This document shows positions 43,905 through 51,832 of a stretch of 64,000 bases of DNA, in pieces (positions within the stretch are counted from its first letter, which is position 1; each line of letters begins with the position of its first letter). Location of the stretch: NCBI GenBank assembly GCA_031286615.1, contig JAITUA010000020.1, positions 663,287 through 727,286 of the forward strand, written 5' to 3'. The stretch is from Chryseobacterium sp. (GTDB lineage: Bacteria; Bacteroidota; Bacteroidia; Flavobacteriales; Weeksellaceae). The notes under the pieces are model-generated. The model saw only the letters and a list, made by a program, of their open reading frames with translations. It was not told the origin of the DNA and did no database searches. The position numbers and the translations under genes were made by a program.

Positions 43905-43941
43905 ATAACGATAAGGTTTCTCGTAAGCTAAAATAAAAATA

Positions 43942-44325
43942 ATGGAAGCAAAAATATCCAGACTCTCCGCAACGGAACAAGCTCTTGAAGTGATCCGGAA
44001 ACTTGAAGACCAATACGGGCCACTCATGTTTTACCAGGCAGGAGGATGCTGTGAAGGTACGCAGCCACAATGTTTTGAAAAAGGAGGATTTTTCCCCCGG
44101 ATGAATGATGCAATGATAGGAACGATCAATGGATATGAGTTCTGGATAGACCGTGACCTTTTTGAATACTGGAAATATTCCCATTTTACCCTTGATGTTA
44201 CAGATGGATTCGGACCTGGTGGTTTCTCTCTGGAAACTCCTTTGGGAAAAACCTTTAAAGTTCATTACAGACTTTTCACTCCCGATGAATATGAAAACCT
44301 GGAACCTGTAAAACGCAGTGAATAG
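43942..44325 (+). CDS. DUF779 aldehyde-dehydrogenase-associated protein
   Basis: 127 residues, cytosolic. Clear DUF779: ALEVIRKLEDQYGPLMFYQAGGCCEGTQPQCF, FWIDRDLFEYWKYSHFTLDV and DGFGPGGFSLETPLGKTF, with the conserved Cys-Cys and a third Cys likely to bind metal. Members are typically encoded next to ExaC-type aldehyde dehydrogenases and are thought to help these enzymes or sense aldehydes, but the biochemistry is not established. It lies 86 bases after adhP, beyond a terminator. Confidence 0.92.
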   Translation: MEAKISRLSATEQALEVIRKLEDQYGPLMFYQAGGCCEGTQPQCFEKGGFFPRMNDAMIGTINGYEFWIDRDLFEYWKYSHFTLDVTDGFGPGGFSLETPLGKTFKVHYRLFTPDEYENLEPVKRSE

Positions 44326-44357
44326 GAGCTGTTAAAGCAAGTGACATTGGTAAAGAA

Positions 44358-44870
44358 TCAAGGCTTTTGAGCAATATAAATAAGCTCTCTTTCAAATTCA
44401 TATTTCCCTCTCGAAATTCCTCTTTTTAAGATGAAATATTGAGTGACTCCTATTATGACAGCGACTGCCCCGACCATAAGACCTTGTTGAGCTTCTCTTA
44501 TACTGACAAATGCTATTACAAAGCAAAAACACAGAATCAGAAACCAATTCAAAATCTGAAATCCAGATGGGAAAAATTCTATAGAAACGGATGATATACC
44601 ATTTTTATCAGAAATAGTTCCGTGAAATATAGGATTGCTTCTGTTCATATCAAATAGCCTTCCTCTTCTTTTAATTGTAAAACTGTTGGCATCGATCATT
44701 CCCCGATATTCAAACCGTGTAGGAATTGTAGTATCTTTTTCCAATGATATGAAAGCCGTATTGGTTTTATAAGTTACTTTCATTAATCTTTGTACAAGTT
44801 CTGCACTGTTGATATTGAGATCAATAGTGAGGCTGTTATAGAGGCCAATGCTTTTGAAAAATGAGTTCAT
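44358..44870 (-). CDS. two-TM membrane protein of unknown function
   Basis: 170 residues. The N-terminal 100 residues are soluble (beta-rich, RFEYRGMIDANSFTIKRRGRLFD); two adjacent membrane segments follow near 105-145 (ILNWFLILCFCFVIAFVSI, GLMVGAVAVIIGVTQYFIL), then a short basic tail. No recognised family. It lies 27 bases downstream of the symporter gene on the same strand, so co-transcription is likely, and it is convergent with DUF779 across 32 bases. Confidence 0.6.
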   Translation of the reverse strand: MNSFFKSIGLYNSLTIDLNINSAELVQRLMKVTYKTNTAFISLEKDTTIPTRFEYRGMIDANSFTIKRRGRLFDMNRSNPIFHGTISDKNGISSVSIEFFPSGFQILNWFLILCFCFVIAFVSIREAQQGLMVGAVAVIIGVTQYFILKRGISRGKYEFERELIYIAQKP

Positions 44871-44897
44871 GGGTTAAAAGAAAATAGTAAATTGAAA

Positions 44898-46097
44898 TCA
44901 GACTTTTACAAACCGATTGACAAACATGGCTGCTACTATATCTCCTACAGCATTCAATACTGTGGCTAAAGGATCTACCAGTGTCCCGATAATCATTACA
45001 GCAGGGATCGCTTCCTGAGGTAATTTATACACAGAGATCATCAGCATCTCACCAATATATCCGCCATTAGGAATACCACCAGCTACAATACTGACAAATA
45101 CAGTAATCCCCAAAGCTAAAAGCAGGTTGGCCGGATCAAAGAAATCTTTTCCAATAATCAGGAATGCCACATAGATCTTGATGATTGAAGACATTGAAGA
45201 TCCGTTTTTGTGAAGGGTAGTCCCAATAGGAATCACCAGATTGGCAATAGAGTTGGGAATTCCGATCTTTGATGCTGCCTGTAAATTGGCAGGCATGGTT
45301 GCAAAACTGCTGCAGGTACTTATGGCTGTAAGAGTAGGGTAGATTGCGTTGGTCCAGAAACTTTTGACTCCTTTCTGCCCATTTGCCATAAAAGCATAAA
45401 TAGAAAAGAAGACCAGAAAGTAAATGATCCCTGCAGCATAATACAATCCTAAAGGCTTAGCATAAAATCCAAAAAGCTGAGGGCCTAAAGTCGCTACCTG
45501 ATAGGCAAAGTAAGCACCCAAACCAATGGGAGCCAGTTTCATAACCAATAAAAGAAGTTCTTTCATCACTTCATATCCTGAAGCAATAAAAACCCTGAAC
45601 GGCTGCCCTTTTTCACCTGTTTTTCTGGCTGCAAATCCCGTTAGAAACGCAAATACCAGAAGAGCAAGCATATTTCTTCTTGAGAAAAGCTCAGTGAATT
45701 CACCCACTGTAAAGAAACTTACGATTCTATTGCCCCACGTATCATCATTCGCTGCTTCAGAAATTATATCAGAACTTCCTGAGACTCCTGAAACAGGGAA
45801 AAGATAGACAGCACAGATCGTAAAAACAGCTGCCGTGAGAATAAAGAATAAAAAGGTAAGAGACATCGCAAGGATGATCTTTCCAAATTTAGACTGCTGT
45901 TCCAAAGAAGAAATAGAATTGGATACGGCAAAAAATACCAAAGGAACTACACTCACAAAAAGAAGATTAAGAAAAATATCCCCCAGAGGTTTTATATATT
46001 CCACAAAACCGGGAGCAACAATTCCAATGATGCTTCCAATAGTGATTCCCAAAAGTAAAAATATGATTCCGGAGTAGTTTTTCAGTACCTCTTTCAT
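44898..46097 (-). CDS. dicarboxylate/amino acid:cation symporter (DAACS/SDF)
   Basis: 399 residues with about eight membrane helices and two re-entrant loops. Family landmarks: N-terminal GIIFLLLGITIGSIIG, the Ser-rich re-entrant hairpin (AISTCSSFATMPANLQAA), the helix after it with IPIGTTLHKNGSSM (NMDGT-like motif modified) and the second loop near GGIPNGGYIGEMLMI. It imports glutamate, aspartate or C4-dicarboxylates with Na+ or H+. The exact substrate cannot be read: the canonical NMDGT motif is replaced by LHKNGS, as in more divergent SDF proteins. Divergent from cbpA. Confidence 0.85.
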   Translation of the reverse strand: MKEVLKNYSGIIFLLLGITIGSIIGIVAPGFVEYIKPLGDIFLNLLFVSVVPLVFFAVSNSISSLEQQSKFGKIILAMSLTFLFFILTAAVFTICAVYLFPVSGVSGSSDIISEAANDDTWGNRIVSFFTVGEFTELFSRRNMLALLVFAFLTGFAARKTGEKGQPFRVFIASGYEVMKELLLLVMKLAPIGLGAYFAYQVATLGPQLFGFYAKPLGLYYAAGIIYFLVFFSIYAFMANGQKGVKSFWTNAIYPTLTAISTCSSFATMPANLQAASKIGIPNSIANLVIPIGTTLHKNGSSMSSIIKIYVAFLIIGKDFFDPANLLLALGITVFVSIVAGGIPNGGYIGEMLMISVYKLPQEAIPAVMIIGTLVDPLATVLNAVGDIVAAMFVNRFVKV

Positions 46098-46111
46098 GTG
46101 GTGCTTTTTAT

Positions 46112-46119
46112 CAAAGATA
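46112..46119 (-). promoter_or_regulatory. -7 box TATCTTTG (minus)
   Basis: Reverse complement CAAAGATA on +. It lies 14 bases upstream of the symporter start codon. No -33 CAAA at 17-base spacing. Confidence 0.45.
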
Positions 46120-46166
46120 GGTTTATTTTTAACATTTTGTTATACAATTTTCAAACCTAAATTTCA

Positions 46167-46174
46167 TAAATTTG
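46167..46174 (+). promoter_or_regulatory. -7 box TAAATTTG of cbpA
   Basis: TAnnTTTG match 16 bases before the cbpA ATG at 46191. Confidence 0.45.
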
Positions 46175-46190
46175 GGTAAACCTCATTTCT

Positions 46191-47105
46191 ATGGCTTATA
46201 TAGATTACTATAAAATTTTAGGCGTAGATAAAAGCGCAACACAGGATGATATTAAAAAGGCCTACCGGAAACAGGCCCGGAAGCTTCATCCCGATCTGAA
46301 CCCTGATGATAAAGAAGCAGAAAGACAGTTCAAAGAACTGAATGAAGCCAATGAAGTGCTCAGCAATCCGGAAAACAGATCTAAATACGATAAGTACGGA
46401 GAACACTGGAAACACGGCGAAGAATACGAAAAAGCCCAACAGCAGCAGCAAAGACAATATCAACAACAAAATTATGGCGGCGGATTCTCCGGTGCTGATT
46501 TTGGTGAAGGGGAAGACTTTTCAGATTTCTTCCAGAATATGTTCGGTGGAGCTGGTGGCGGATTTGGTAAAAGTTCGCGAGGAAGAGCTTCCGGAAAATT
46601 CAAAGGAAATGATATCAAAGCAGAATTGAATCTGAATCTGAGAGATGCCGCGAAAACCCATCCTCAAACTTTTGATATTAATGGAAAGAAAGTCAGAATC
46701 ACAATTCCGGCAGGAGTATATGACGGACAGCAGATCAAACTGAAAGGCCATGGAAATCCAGGTGTGAACGGAGGTCCAAGCGGAGATTTATATATTACTT
46801 TCAATATTCCGGCTGATCCGGATTTTGAAAGAATAGGAGATGACCTGAAAACCAAGGTGACGATTGATCTGTATACCGCCGTTTTAGGAGGAGAAGTCAA
46901 TGTAAATACCCTGGAAGGGAGTGTAAAGCTTAAAGTAAAACCGGAAACCCAAACGGGAATCACCGTAAGGTTGAAGGGAAAAGGTTTTCCTGTCTATAAA
47001 AGAGAAGGAGAACATGGAGATCTTTTTGTAACCTATGAAGTGAAACTGCCAACCAACCTTACCGAGAAGCAGAAAGAACTTTTTGAACAACTTAAAAATT
47101 CCTAA
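46191..47105 (+). CDS. cbpA: CbpA-type DnaJ co-chaperone
   Basis: 304 residues. J domain 1-70 with HPD at 33-35 ([10 protein letters not shown]), then a Gln-rich run and a Gly/Phe-rich region (about 85-135), and two beta-sandwich client-binding domains (about 145-215 and 220-300: [78 protein letters not shown]). There is no zinc finger, as in CbpA (class B DnaJ). It stimulates DnaK ATPase and holds unfolded or nucleoid-associated clients. Followed after 3 bases by a CbpM-like modulator gene. Confidence 0.93.
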   Translation: MAYIDYYKILGVDKSATQDDIKKAYRKQARKLHPDLNPDDKEAERQFKELNEANEVLSNPENRSKYDKYGEHWKHGEEYEKAQQQQQRQYQQQNYGGGFSGADFGEGEDFSDFFQNMFGGAGGGFGKSSRGRASGKFKGNDIKAELNLNLRDAAKTHPQTFDINGKKVRITIPAGVYDGQQIKLKGHGNPGVNGGPSGDLYITFNIPADPDFERIGDDLKTKVTIDLYTAVLGGEVNVNTLEGSVKLKVKPETQTGITVRLKGKGFPVYKREGEHGDLFVTYEVKLPTNLTEKQKELFEQLKNS

Positions 47106-47108
47106 GCT

Positions 47109-47411
47109 ATGAGTGAAAGAATATCACGGGAAGAACTCGTAAGAATCTATAATATAGAAATCACTTTTTTTGATGAGCTTGTAGACTATGGGCTGTTGAA
47201 TATACAGATTGAAGACAATATCCATTATCTGATGTATGATGATCTGCCTGATCTGGAAAAATTTGCCAATTGGTATTATGATCTCGAAGTCAATCTTCCT
47301 GGTCTTGAAGTGATTCATAATATGCTGAAAAAACTGGATGCACTGAATCGCAGAAACAGGGAGCTGATGAATAAACTTTCGGCAATAAGTGATCAATATG
47401 AAGATATTTAG
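47109..47411 (+). CDS. cbpM: CbpM-like chaperone modulator
   Basis: 100 residues. MerR-like helical protein with ISREELVRIYNIEITFFDELVDYGLL at the start and a C-terminal coiled coil (MLKKLDALNRRNRELMNKLSAI). CbpM binds the J domain of CbpA and inhibits both its co-chaperone and DNA-binding roles. The gene starts 3 bases after cbpA, the conserved arrangement, which supports the assignment better than the sequence alone. Confidence 0.88.
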   Translation: MSERISREELVRIYNIEITFFDELVDYGLLNIQIEDNIHYLMYDDLPDLEKFANWYYDLEVNLPGLEVIHNMLKKLDALNRRNRELMNKLSAISDQYEDI

Positions 47412-47447
47412 TTTAGTTTTGTAGCTTTTTAAAGCAACTCTATAATT

Positions 47448-47975
47448 ATGAATGAAGAAAAGGTGATTACACTAAAACCGGACAGAAAGATTTTTGAAGA
47501 TATTTATTTTAGCGGTAATCAGGGAAGTCTGCTTTTTTCATCTACAACAAAAAGTAAAACCATTGCCACTATTGCAGCGGCAGTGATTGTTTTCATTGTT
47601 TTTCTTTTGAAAGATCAGCTGAGCAACGAAAGTAAGGGTATTTTATATTTTCTGAGTTTTATATTTTTGCTTTGTGCTGTTTTTCTGTCAGTAAGTGTTA
47701 ATAAAGTTTCAAGATGGAAAAAACAGGTGAATCATTATTTAAATGTTCTGGAAAAGTGTAAAATATACGAAATCAGATTTGATCAGAATTTTTTCACTGT
47801 GAATATTGATGGGGAAAAAGAAACGAGTGAGTGGAAAGATTTTGAATATTTTGACAGCAATAATGAATTTATTTCCCTTGAAGGAAAATACAGTTATATG
47901 TTTCCCAGAAAAGCAATGAGTGAGAAAGAATACAGCATTCTTAAAAGTAAGTTAAAGGAAAACATTAAGCAATAA
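47448..47975 (+). CDS. YcxB-like membrane protein
   Basis: 175 residues. Two membrane segments near 37-53 (TIATIAAAVIVFIVFLL) and 65-84 (ILYFLSFIFLLCAVFLSVSV), followed by a soluble C-terminal domain: CKIYEIRFDQNFFTVNIDGEKETSEWKDFEYFDSNNEFISLEGKYSYMFPRKAMSEKEYSIL. This matches the YcxB-like C-terminal pattern. Function unknown. It lies 36 bases after cbpM and ends at a bidirectional terminator. Confidence 0.78.
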   Translation: MNEEKVITLKPDRKIFEDIYFSGNQGSLLFSSTTKSKTIATIAAAVIVFIVFLLKDQLSNESKGILYFLSFIFLLCAVFLSVSVNKVSRWKKQVNHYLNVLEKCKIYEIRFDQNFFTVNIDGEKETSEWKDFEYFDSNNEFISLEGKYSYMFPRKAMSEKEYSILKSKLKENIKQ

Positions 47976-47979
47976 AATA

Positions 47980-48009
47980 AAAAACGGAACAAAATTTTGT
48001 TCCGTTTTT
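47980..48009. terminator. bidirectional rho-independent terminator
   Basis: Fifteen-base perfect inverted repeat centred at 47994/47995, containing CGGAAC/GTTCCG with A and T tracts on each side; convergent genes use it from both directions. Confidence 0.88.
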
Positions 48010-48031
48010 TTATGATCTGTAAAGCGGTTTA

Positions 48032-49030
48032 TTAACCTTCTTTATTTTCTTCCAGCCAGCCCATCTCTTTCATCCATTCGTCATTGTAGATTTTTCCTAC
48101 ATATCTTGAACCATGGTCATGAAGTAAAACGACTATCACATCATCTTTAGTGAACTGATCTTTCATCTGAATTAAAGAAGCAATGGCACTTCCTGCAGAA
48201 TATCCACAGAAAATTCCTTCTTCTTTAGCCAGTTTTCTTGCGTAGATGGCACCATCTTTATCCGTTACTTTTTCAAAATGATCAATCACAGACATATCAT
48301 AATTCTCAGGAATGATATCTTCCCCGATACCTTCTGTAATATAGGTATAAGCGTGGTCGTAGTGTAACTCTCCGGTTTCATGGAATTCTTTCAGAATAGA
48401 ACCGTAGGTATCCACACCAATTACCTTGATGTTTGGATTTTTCTCTTTGAAGAAAGTTCCGCAACCTGTGATGGTACCTCCTGTTCCTGCTCCTACCACA
48501 AAGTGAGTAAGGTTTCCTTCAGTCTGTTCCCAGATTTCCGGAGCGGTAGACTCATAATGAGCCGCTCTGTTGGATAAGTTGTCATATTGGTTGACATACC
48601 ATCCGTTTTCCGTCTCTTTTGCCAGTCTTTTGGATACTGAATAATAAGAACGAGGGTCAGTAGGTTTTACGTCTGTAGGGCAAACAATTACTTCAGCTCC
48701 TACAGCACGAAGAATATCACACTTTTCTTTTGACTGCTTGGAATTGGTTACAAAAATACATTTGTAGCCTTTGATGATGGCTGCTAATGCCAATCCCATT
48801 CCTGTATTTCCGGAAGTACCTTCAATAATGGTTCCTCCAGGTTTTAATCTGCCGTCTTTTTCGGCATCTTCTATCATTTTAAGAGCCATTCTGTCCTTTA
48901 CTGAGTTTCCAGGATTGAAGGTCTCTACTTTTGCTAATACTAATGCCGGGAAATCTTCACCTAATACTTTGTTAAGCTTTACCAGCGGCGTGTTACCTAT
49001 AGTTTCAAGGATATTTTTTGCGTATTTCAT
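48032..49030 (-). CDS. cystathionine beta-synthase/cysteine synthase-like PLP enzyme
   Basis: 332 residues, PLP fold type II. Schiff-base Lys 45 in NPGNSVKDRMALKMI, phosphate loop TSGNTGMGLA (72-81) and GAGTGGTITGCG. The end of the protein (EGIFCGYSAGSAIASL, VVLLHDHGSRYVGKIYNDEWMKEMGWL) is the cystathionine beta-synthase form rather than CysK/CysM, which lack the SRY.GKIYND.WM tail. It has no regulatory CBS domains. It would join homocysteine and serine, or make cysteine from (acetyl)serine and sulfide. A -7 box, an inverted repeat and three DnaA boxes lie just upstream. Confidence 0.88.
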   Translation of the reverse strand: MKYAKNILETIGNTPLVKLNKVLGEDFPALVLAKVETFNPGNSVKDRMALKMIEDAEKDGRLKPGGTIIEGTSGNTGMGLALAAIIKGYKCIFVTNSKQSKEKCDILRAVGAEVIVCPTDVKPTDPRSYYSVSKRLAKETENGWYVNQYDNLSNRAAHYESTAPEIWEQTEGNLTHFVVGAGTGGTITGCGTFFKEKNPNIKVIGVDTYGSILKEFHETGELHYDHAYTYITEGIGEDIIPENYDMSVIDHFEKVTDKDGAIYARKLAKEEGIFCGYSAGSAIASLIQMKDQFTKDDVIVVLLHDHGSRYVGKIYNDEWMKEMGWLEENKEG

Positions 49031-49049
49031 AAATGTTTTATATGCGGCG

Positions 49050-49057
49050 CAAAGATA
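49050..49057 (-). promoter_or_regulatory. -7 box TATCTTTG (minus) within inverted repeat
   Basis: CAAAGATA on +, 19 bases upstream of the PLP-enzyme start. It is part of an inverted repeat: GCGCAAAGATAA (49047-49058) pairs with TTATCTGCGC (49070-49079) with a 2-base bulge. The repeat ends where the first DnaA box begins. Confidence 0.5.
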
Positions 49058-49079
49058 AGGCTTTTAAAATTATCTGCGC

Positions 49080-49110
49080 TGTGGATAACGTGTGGATAAG
49101 TTGTGGATAA
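49080..49110. promoter_or_regulatory. three perfect DnaA boxes at 11-bp spacing
   Basis: TGTGGATAA (reverse complement of the consensus DnaA box TTATCCACA) starts at 49080, 49091 and 49102, all in the same orientation and exactly one helical turn apart. AT-rich CAATTAT repeats begin 34 bases to the right. The arrangement resembles an origin (box array plus unwinding region) or a DnaA-controlled promoter. Confidence 0.7.
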
Positions 49111-49144
49111 AATCAAAAACCCCTGAAAGACAACGAATAACTTT

Positions 49145-49190
49145 CAATTATCAATTATCAATTATCAATTATCAATTATCAATTATCAAT
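49145..49190. repeat. CAATTAT x6 AT-rich tandem repeat
   Basis: Six perfect CAATTAT copies plus a partial seventh, ending at the stop codon of the permease gene. Only one C per 7 bases, so it melts easily. It may be the unwinding region of the adjacent DnaA-box cluster, or only a microsatellite like GAATTAT x5 at 10723. Confidence 0.88.
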
Positions 49191-50420
49191 TTAGTTATAC
49201 TTAATAACTTTCACAGGTGAGATCTTGCTGATCAGGTAACTCGGAATAATTAAAGCTAATCCTGAAATAAGAAGAATTCCCAATGAGATAGAAATAATTG
49301 CGATAGGATTAAGGTCTACCGGAACCGTACTTACATAATAGTTTTCCGGGTTAAGCTTTATGAGTCCAAAGAATTTCTGGATCAGAATAAGTCCCAATCC
49401 GATAGCATTTCCATACAAAAGTCCCGGAATCATAATAATCAGGGTATAATTGATGAAGGTAGCTCTTATCTGTGAATTGCTTGCTCCTAATGTTTTAAGA
49501 AGACCAATAGAATTGGTTCTTTCAATAATAAGAATCAGAAGAACCATAATGATATTAATAACCACTACAATCAGCATGATGATGATGATCAATGCGATAT
49601 TGGTATCAAAAATACTGATCCAGTCAGTGATCTGCGGGAATTTTTCAGTAGCTTTTTCAGCGTAGTTTTTATAGCCGATTAGTTTTTCAATTTCAGGAAA
49701 ATCCTTGTCGATATCGTTTACATTTTTCAGAAAGATATCTACTCCGCCAATTTCATCAGGTTTCATATCCTGAATTTTTCTGGCATGATTGATTCCTCCT
49801 ATAACAAACTGTTCGTCAATTAACTTAATGTCAGTTCTGTAGATTCCTATAATCTTGAATTTACGGTAAAGTGGTTTTTGATCAGCCTTTAAAAATACCG
49901 TAACAATACTGTCATTTATCTTAAGGTGAAGGTCATTGGCTACTTTCTGCGAAATGGCAACGTCATTGTTGAAGCCTTTCTCAGTAACTTTCGGAGTAGT
50001 ACCGGCGATAAGGAATTTTTTAAATCTTAAACTGTCAAAATCTTTACCTATTCCTTTAAATATGATTCCCGCAAAGTTATGCTCATTACGCATGATTCCG
50101 GTAACCATCACATATTTTTGAGTACTTTCCACATCGGGAAGTTCTTTTATTTTTGCAATATTGAGTCCCTGATTATCAAGTACGGAAGTATTATAAGAGG
50201 AATTGGAACGCGTTGATCTTACGGTAATATGTCCGCTGAAATCTGCCAGCCTCTCTTTGATAGCTTTTTTTGAACCAAAACCGGTGGCCACAGTAATTAA
50301 GGAAACAATAATCCCCAATGCTACGGAAAGCCTGCCAATGAAGATGATAACCCTTGAAAGGTTATTTTTGTTATCTTTGGAAAATGCTATTTTTCTAGAG
50401 AAATATAAAGGAAATTTCAA
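49191..50420 (-). CDS. LolE/FtsX-type ABC transporter permease
   Basis: About 409 residues if translation starts at the TTG at 50420 (start LKFPLYFSRKIAF, the usual N-terminus of this family). An ATG at 50489 is also in frame but would overlap the divergent gene and add atypical sequence. MacB_PCD-like periplasmic domain (about 60-260) lies between the first membrane helix (VIIFIGRLSVALGIIVSLITV) and three C-terminal helices with the FtsX core (ERTNSIGLLKTLGASNSQIRATFI). LolE/LolC homologues extract lipoproteins from the inner membrane. The ATPase is not in this window. A TAATTTTG box (minus) lies at 50439-50446, supporting the TTG start. Confidence 0.83.
   Translation of the reverse strand: MKFPLYFSRKIAFSKDNKNNLSRVIIFIGRLSVALGIIVSLITVATGFGSKKAIKERLADFSGHITVRSTRSNSSYNTSVLDNQGLNIAKIKELPDVESTQKYVMVTGIMRNEHNFAGIIFKGIGKDFDSLRFKKFLIAGTTPKVTEKGFNNDVAISQKVANDLHLKINDSIVTVFLKADQKPLYRKFKIIGIYRTDIKLIDEQFVIGGINHARKIQDMKPDEIGGVDIFLKNVNDIDKDFPEIEKLIGYKNYAEKATEKFPQITDWISIFDTNIALIIIIMLIVVVINIIMVLLILIIERTNSIGLLKTLGASNSQIRATFINYTLIIMIPGLLYGNAIGLGLILIQKFFGLIKLNPENYYVSTVPVDLNPIAIISISLGILLISGLALIIPSYLISKISPVKVIKYN
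50363..50379 (+). promoter_or_regulatory. two overlapping-gene -7 boxes for the NamZ-like gene
   Basis: TATTTTTG (50363-50370) and TATCTTTG (50372-50379) both fit TAnnTTTG and precede the ATG at 50425. They lie inside the coding sequence of the divergent permease gene. Confidence 0.4.
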
Positions 50421-50424
50421 GCTT

Positions 50425-51621
50425 ATGAATTTAGATTTCAAAATTAAAAATTTACTTCTGATTTGCCTAATTTTTTTAGGAGTATTCAATCAATATTATT
50501 CTCAGACTCAAGTTCAATCGGATTTTAAAACCGGGGCAGACCAGCCTGAAATGTATTTACCCCTTTTAAAAGATAAGACAATAGGGGTAGTAACCAACCA
50601 AACAGGTTTGATGAGTGACAAAACTCATCTGGTAGATTTTCTGGTAAAAAACGGAATAAAGATCAAGTCGATTTTTGCTCCGGAACATGGTTTCAGAGGA
50701 GACGCTGACGCAGGTGCAAAAGTGAAAAACGGAGTAGATATAAAAACAGGAATCCCGATTGTTTCCCTATATGGAAATAATAAAAAACCAAAGCCGGAAC
50801 AGTTGGCAGGAATTGATATTGTTATATTTGATATCCAGGATGTGGGGGTGAGATTCTACACTTATATTTCCACTCTGTCTTATCTGATGGAAGCAGGTGC
50901 TGAAAATAACGTTGAGATCATGGTATTGGATCGTCCCAATCCGCATGACGGATATACTGACGGTCCTGTATTGAGAAAAAAATGGGCCAGTTTTGTAGGA
51001 ATGCATGAAGTTCCTGTAGTTTACGGACTCACAATAGGAGAGTATGGAAAGATGGTGAATGGAGAAAAGTGGCTGAAAAATGGAGCTCAGGCAAAATATA
51101 CACTTATTCAGATGAAGAATTATCATAAAAAGCAACGTTATCCGATGCTTGATAAACCTTCTCCGAATTTACCTAATGATAAAGCAATCAATCTATATCC
51201 AAGTCTGTGTTTTTTTGAAGGAACTCAGGTTTCTGTAGGAAGAGGAACAGATCTTCCTTTTCAGATTTATGGTTCTCCATGGACGGAAAATCTTCCTTAT
51301 CAGTTTACGCCAAAGCCAAGTTATGGTGCTAAAGATCCATTCCTGAACGGAAAACTGTGTTATGGTGAAAACCTTTCAGAATATCCTAAAGACCTAAGAG
51401 AACTCAACCTTGAATGGGTAATCAAAGCTTATCAGAATTATAAAAATCCACAGCAGGATTTCTTCCTTAAAAATCTTTGGTTTGATACCCTTTCCGGAAC
51501 TGATGATTTCAGAAAACAGATTATAGCCGGAAAATCAATTCAGGAAATTAAAAATTCCTGGAAAAAAGATCTGGAAAGTTTCGAAAAGATCAGAACCCGG
51601 TATGTGGTGTATGAAGATTAA
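50425..51621 (+). CDS. namZ: NamZ-like exo-beta-N-acetylmuramidase (DUF1343)
   Basis: 398 residues from the ATG at 50425; the frame is open for 74 codons upstream but that part is antisense to the permease gene. A hydrophobic segment/signal (LLLICLIFLGVFNQYYS) is followed by a DUF1343 domain: GVVTNQTGLMSDKTHLVDFL, SIFAPEHGFRGDADAGAKV, PIVSLYGNNKKPKPEQL, DIVIFDIQDVGVRFYTYISTL, VLDRPNPHDG and the late LCFFEGTQVSVGRGTDLPFQ. NamZ removes terminal N-acetylmuramic acid from peptidoglycan fragments during cell-wall recycling. It ends one base before a convergent small gene. Confidence 0.9.
   Translation: MNLDFKIKNLLLICLIFLGVFNQYYSQTQVQSDFKTGADQPEMYLPLLKDKTIGVVTNQTGLMSDKTHLVDFLVKNGIKIKSIFAPEHGFRGDADAGAKVKNGVDIKTGIPIVSLYGNNKKPKPEQLAGIDIVIFDIQDVGVRFYTYISTLSYLMEAGAENNVEIMVLDRPNPHDGYTDGPVLRKKWASFVGMHEVPVVYGLTIGEYGKMVNGEKWLKNGAQAKYTLIQMKNYHKKQRYPMLDKPSPNLPNDKAINLYPSLCFFEGTQVSVGRGTDLPFQIYGSPWTENLPYQFTPKPSYGAKDPFLNGKLCYGENLSEYPKDLRELNLEWVIKAYQNYKNPQQDFFLKNLWFDTLSGTDDFRKQIIAGKSIQEIKNSWKKDLESFEKIRTRYVVYED
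50439..50446 (-). promoter_or_regulatory. -7 box TAATTTTG (minus) of permease
   Basis: CAAAATTA on +, 18 bases upstream of the TTG at 50420. It lies inside the first codons of the divergent NamZ-like gene. Confidence 0.42.
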
Positions 51622-51828
51622 TTAATCAAAATTTTGGGGCGGATTTTTATCATTTCTGCCCTTATTTAATATAAAGAGCCCGATCGTTAAGCCAACAACT
51701 CCCGCAAAAGCAGTCATTAAAGCTCTTTGCAATTTATCAGGCAGATCATTCCCGATATAGTTCATTAAAAAAAGGATCACAAAAGTGATTATTAAAATGA
51801 TAATATGATTTTTTCCGAATAGCTTCAT
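51622..51828 (-). CDS. small two-TM membrane protein
   Basis: 68 residues: hydrophobic helices HIIILIITFVILFLMNYIG and ALMTAFAGVVGLTIGLFIL around a short polar loop (NDLPDKLQ), with a basic/Asn-rich tail. Unknown function. It follows the DUF3575-like gene by 4 bases on the same strand, so they form an operon, and ends directly at the end of the convergent muramidase gene. Confidence 0.68.
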   Translation of the reverse strand: MKLFGKNHIIILIITFVILFLMNYIGNDLPDKLQRALMTAFAGVVGLTIGLFILNKGRNDKNPPQNFD

Positions 51829-51832
51829 TGTC

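Noticed and set aside
50203-50424. N-terminal extension of the NamZ-like frame
   Set aside because: Antisense to conserved permease sequence; the signal-like segment begins only after the ATG at 50425.
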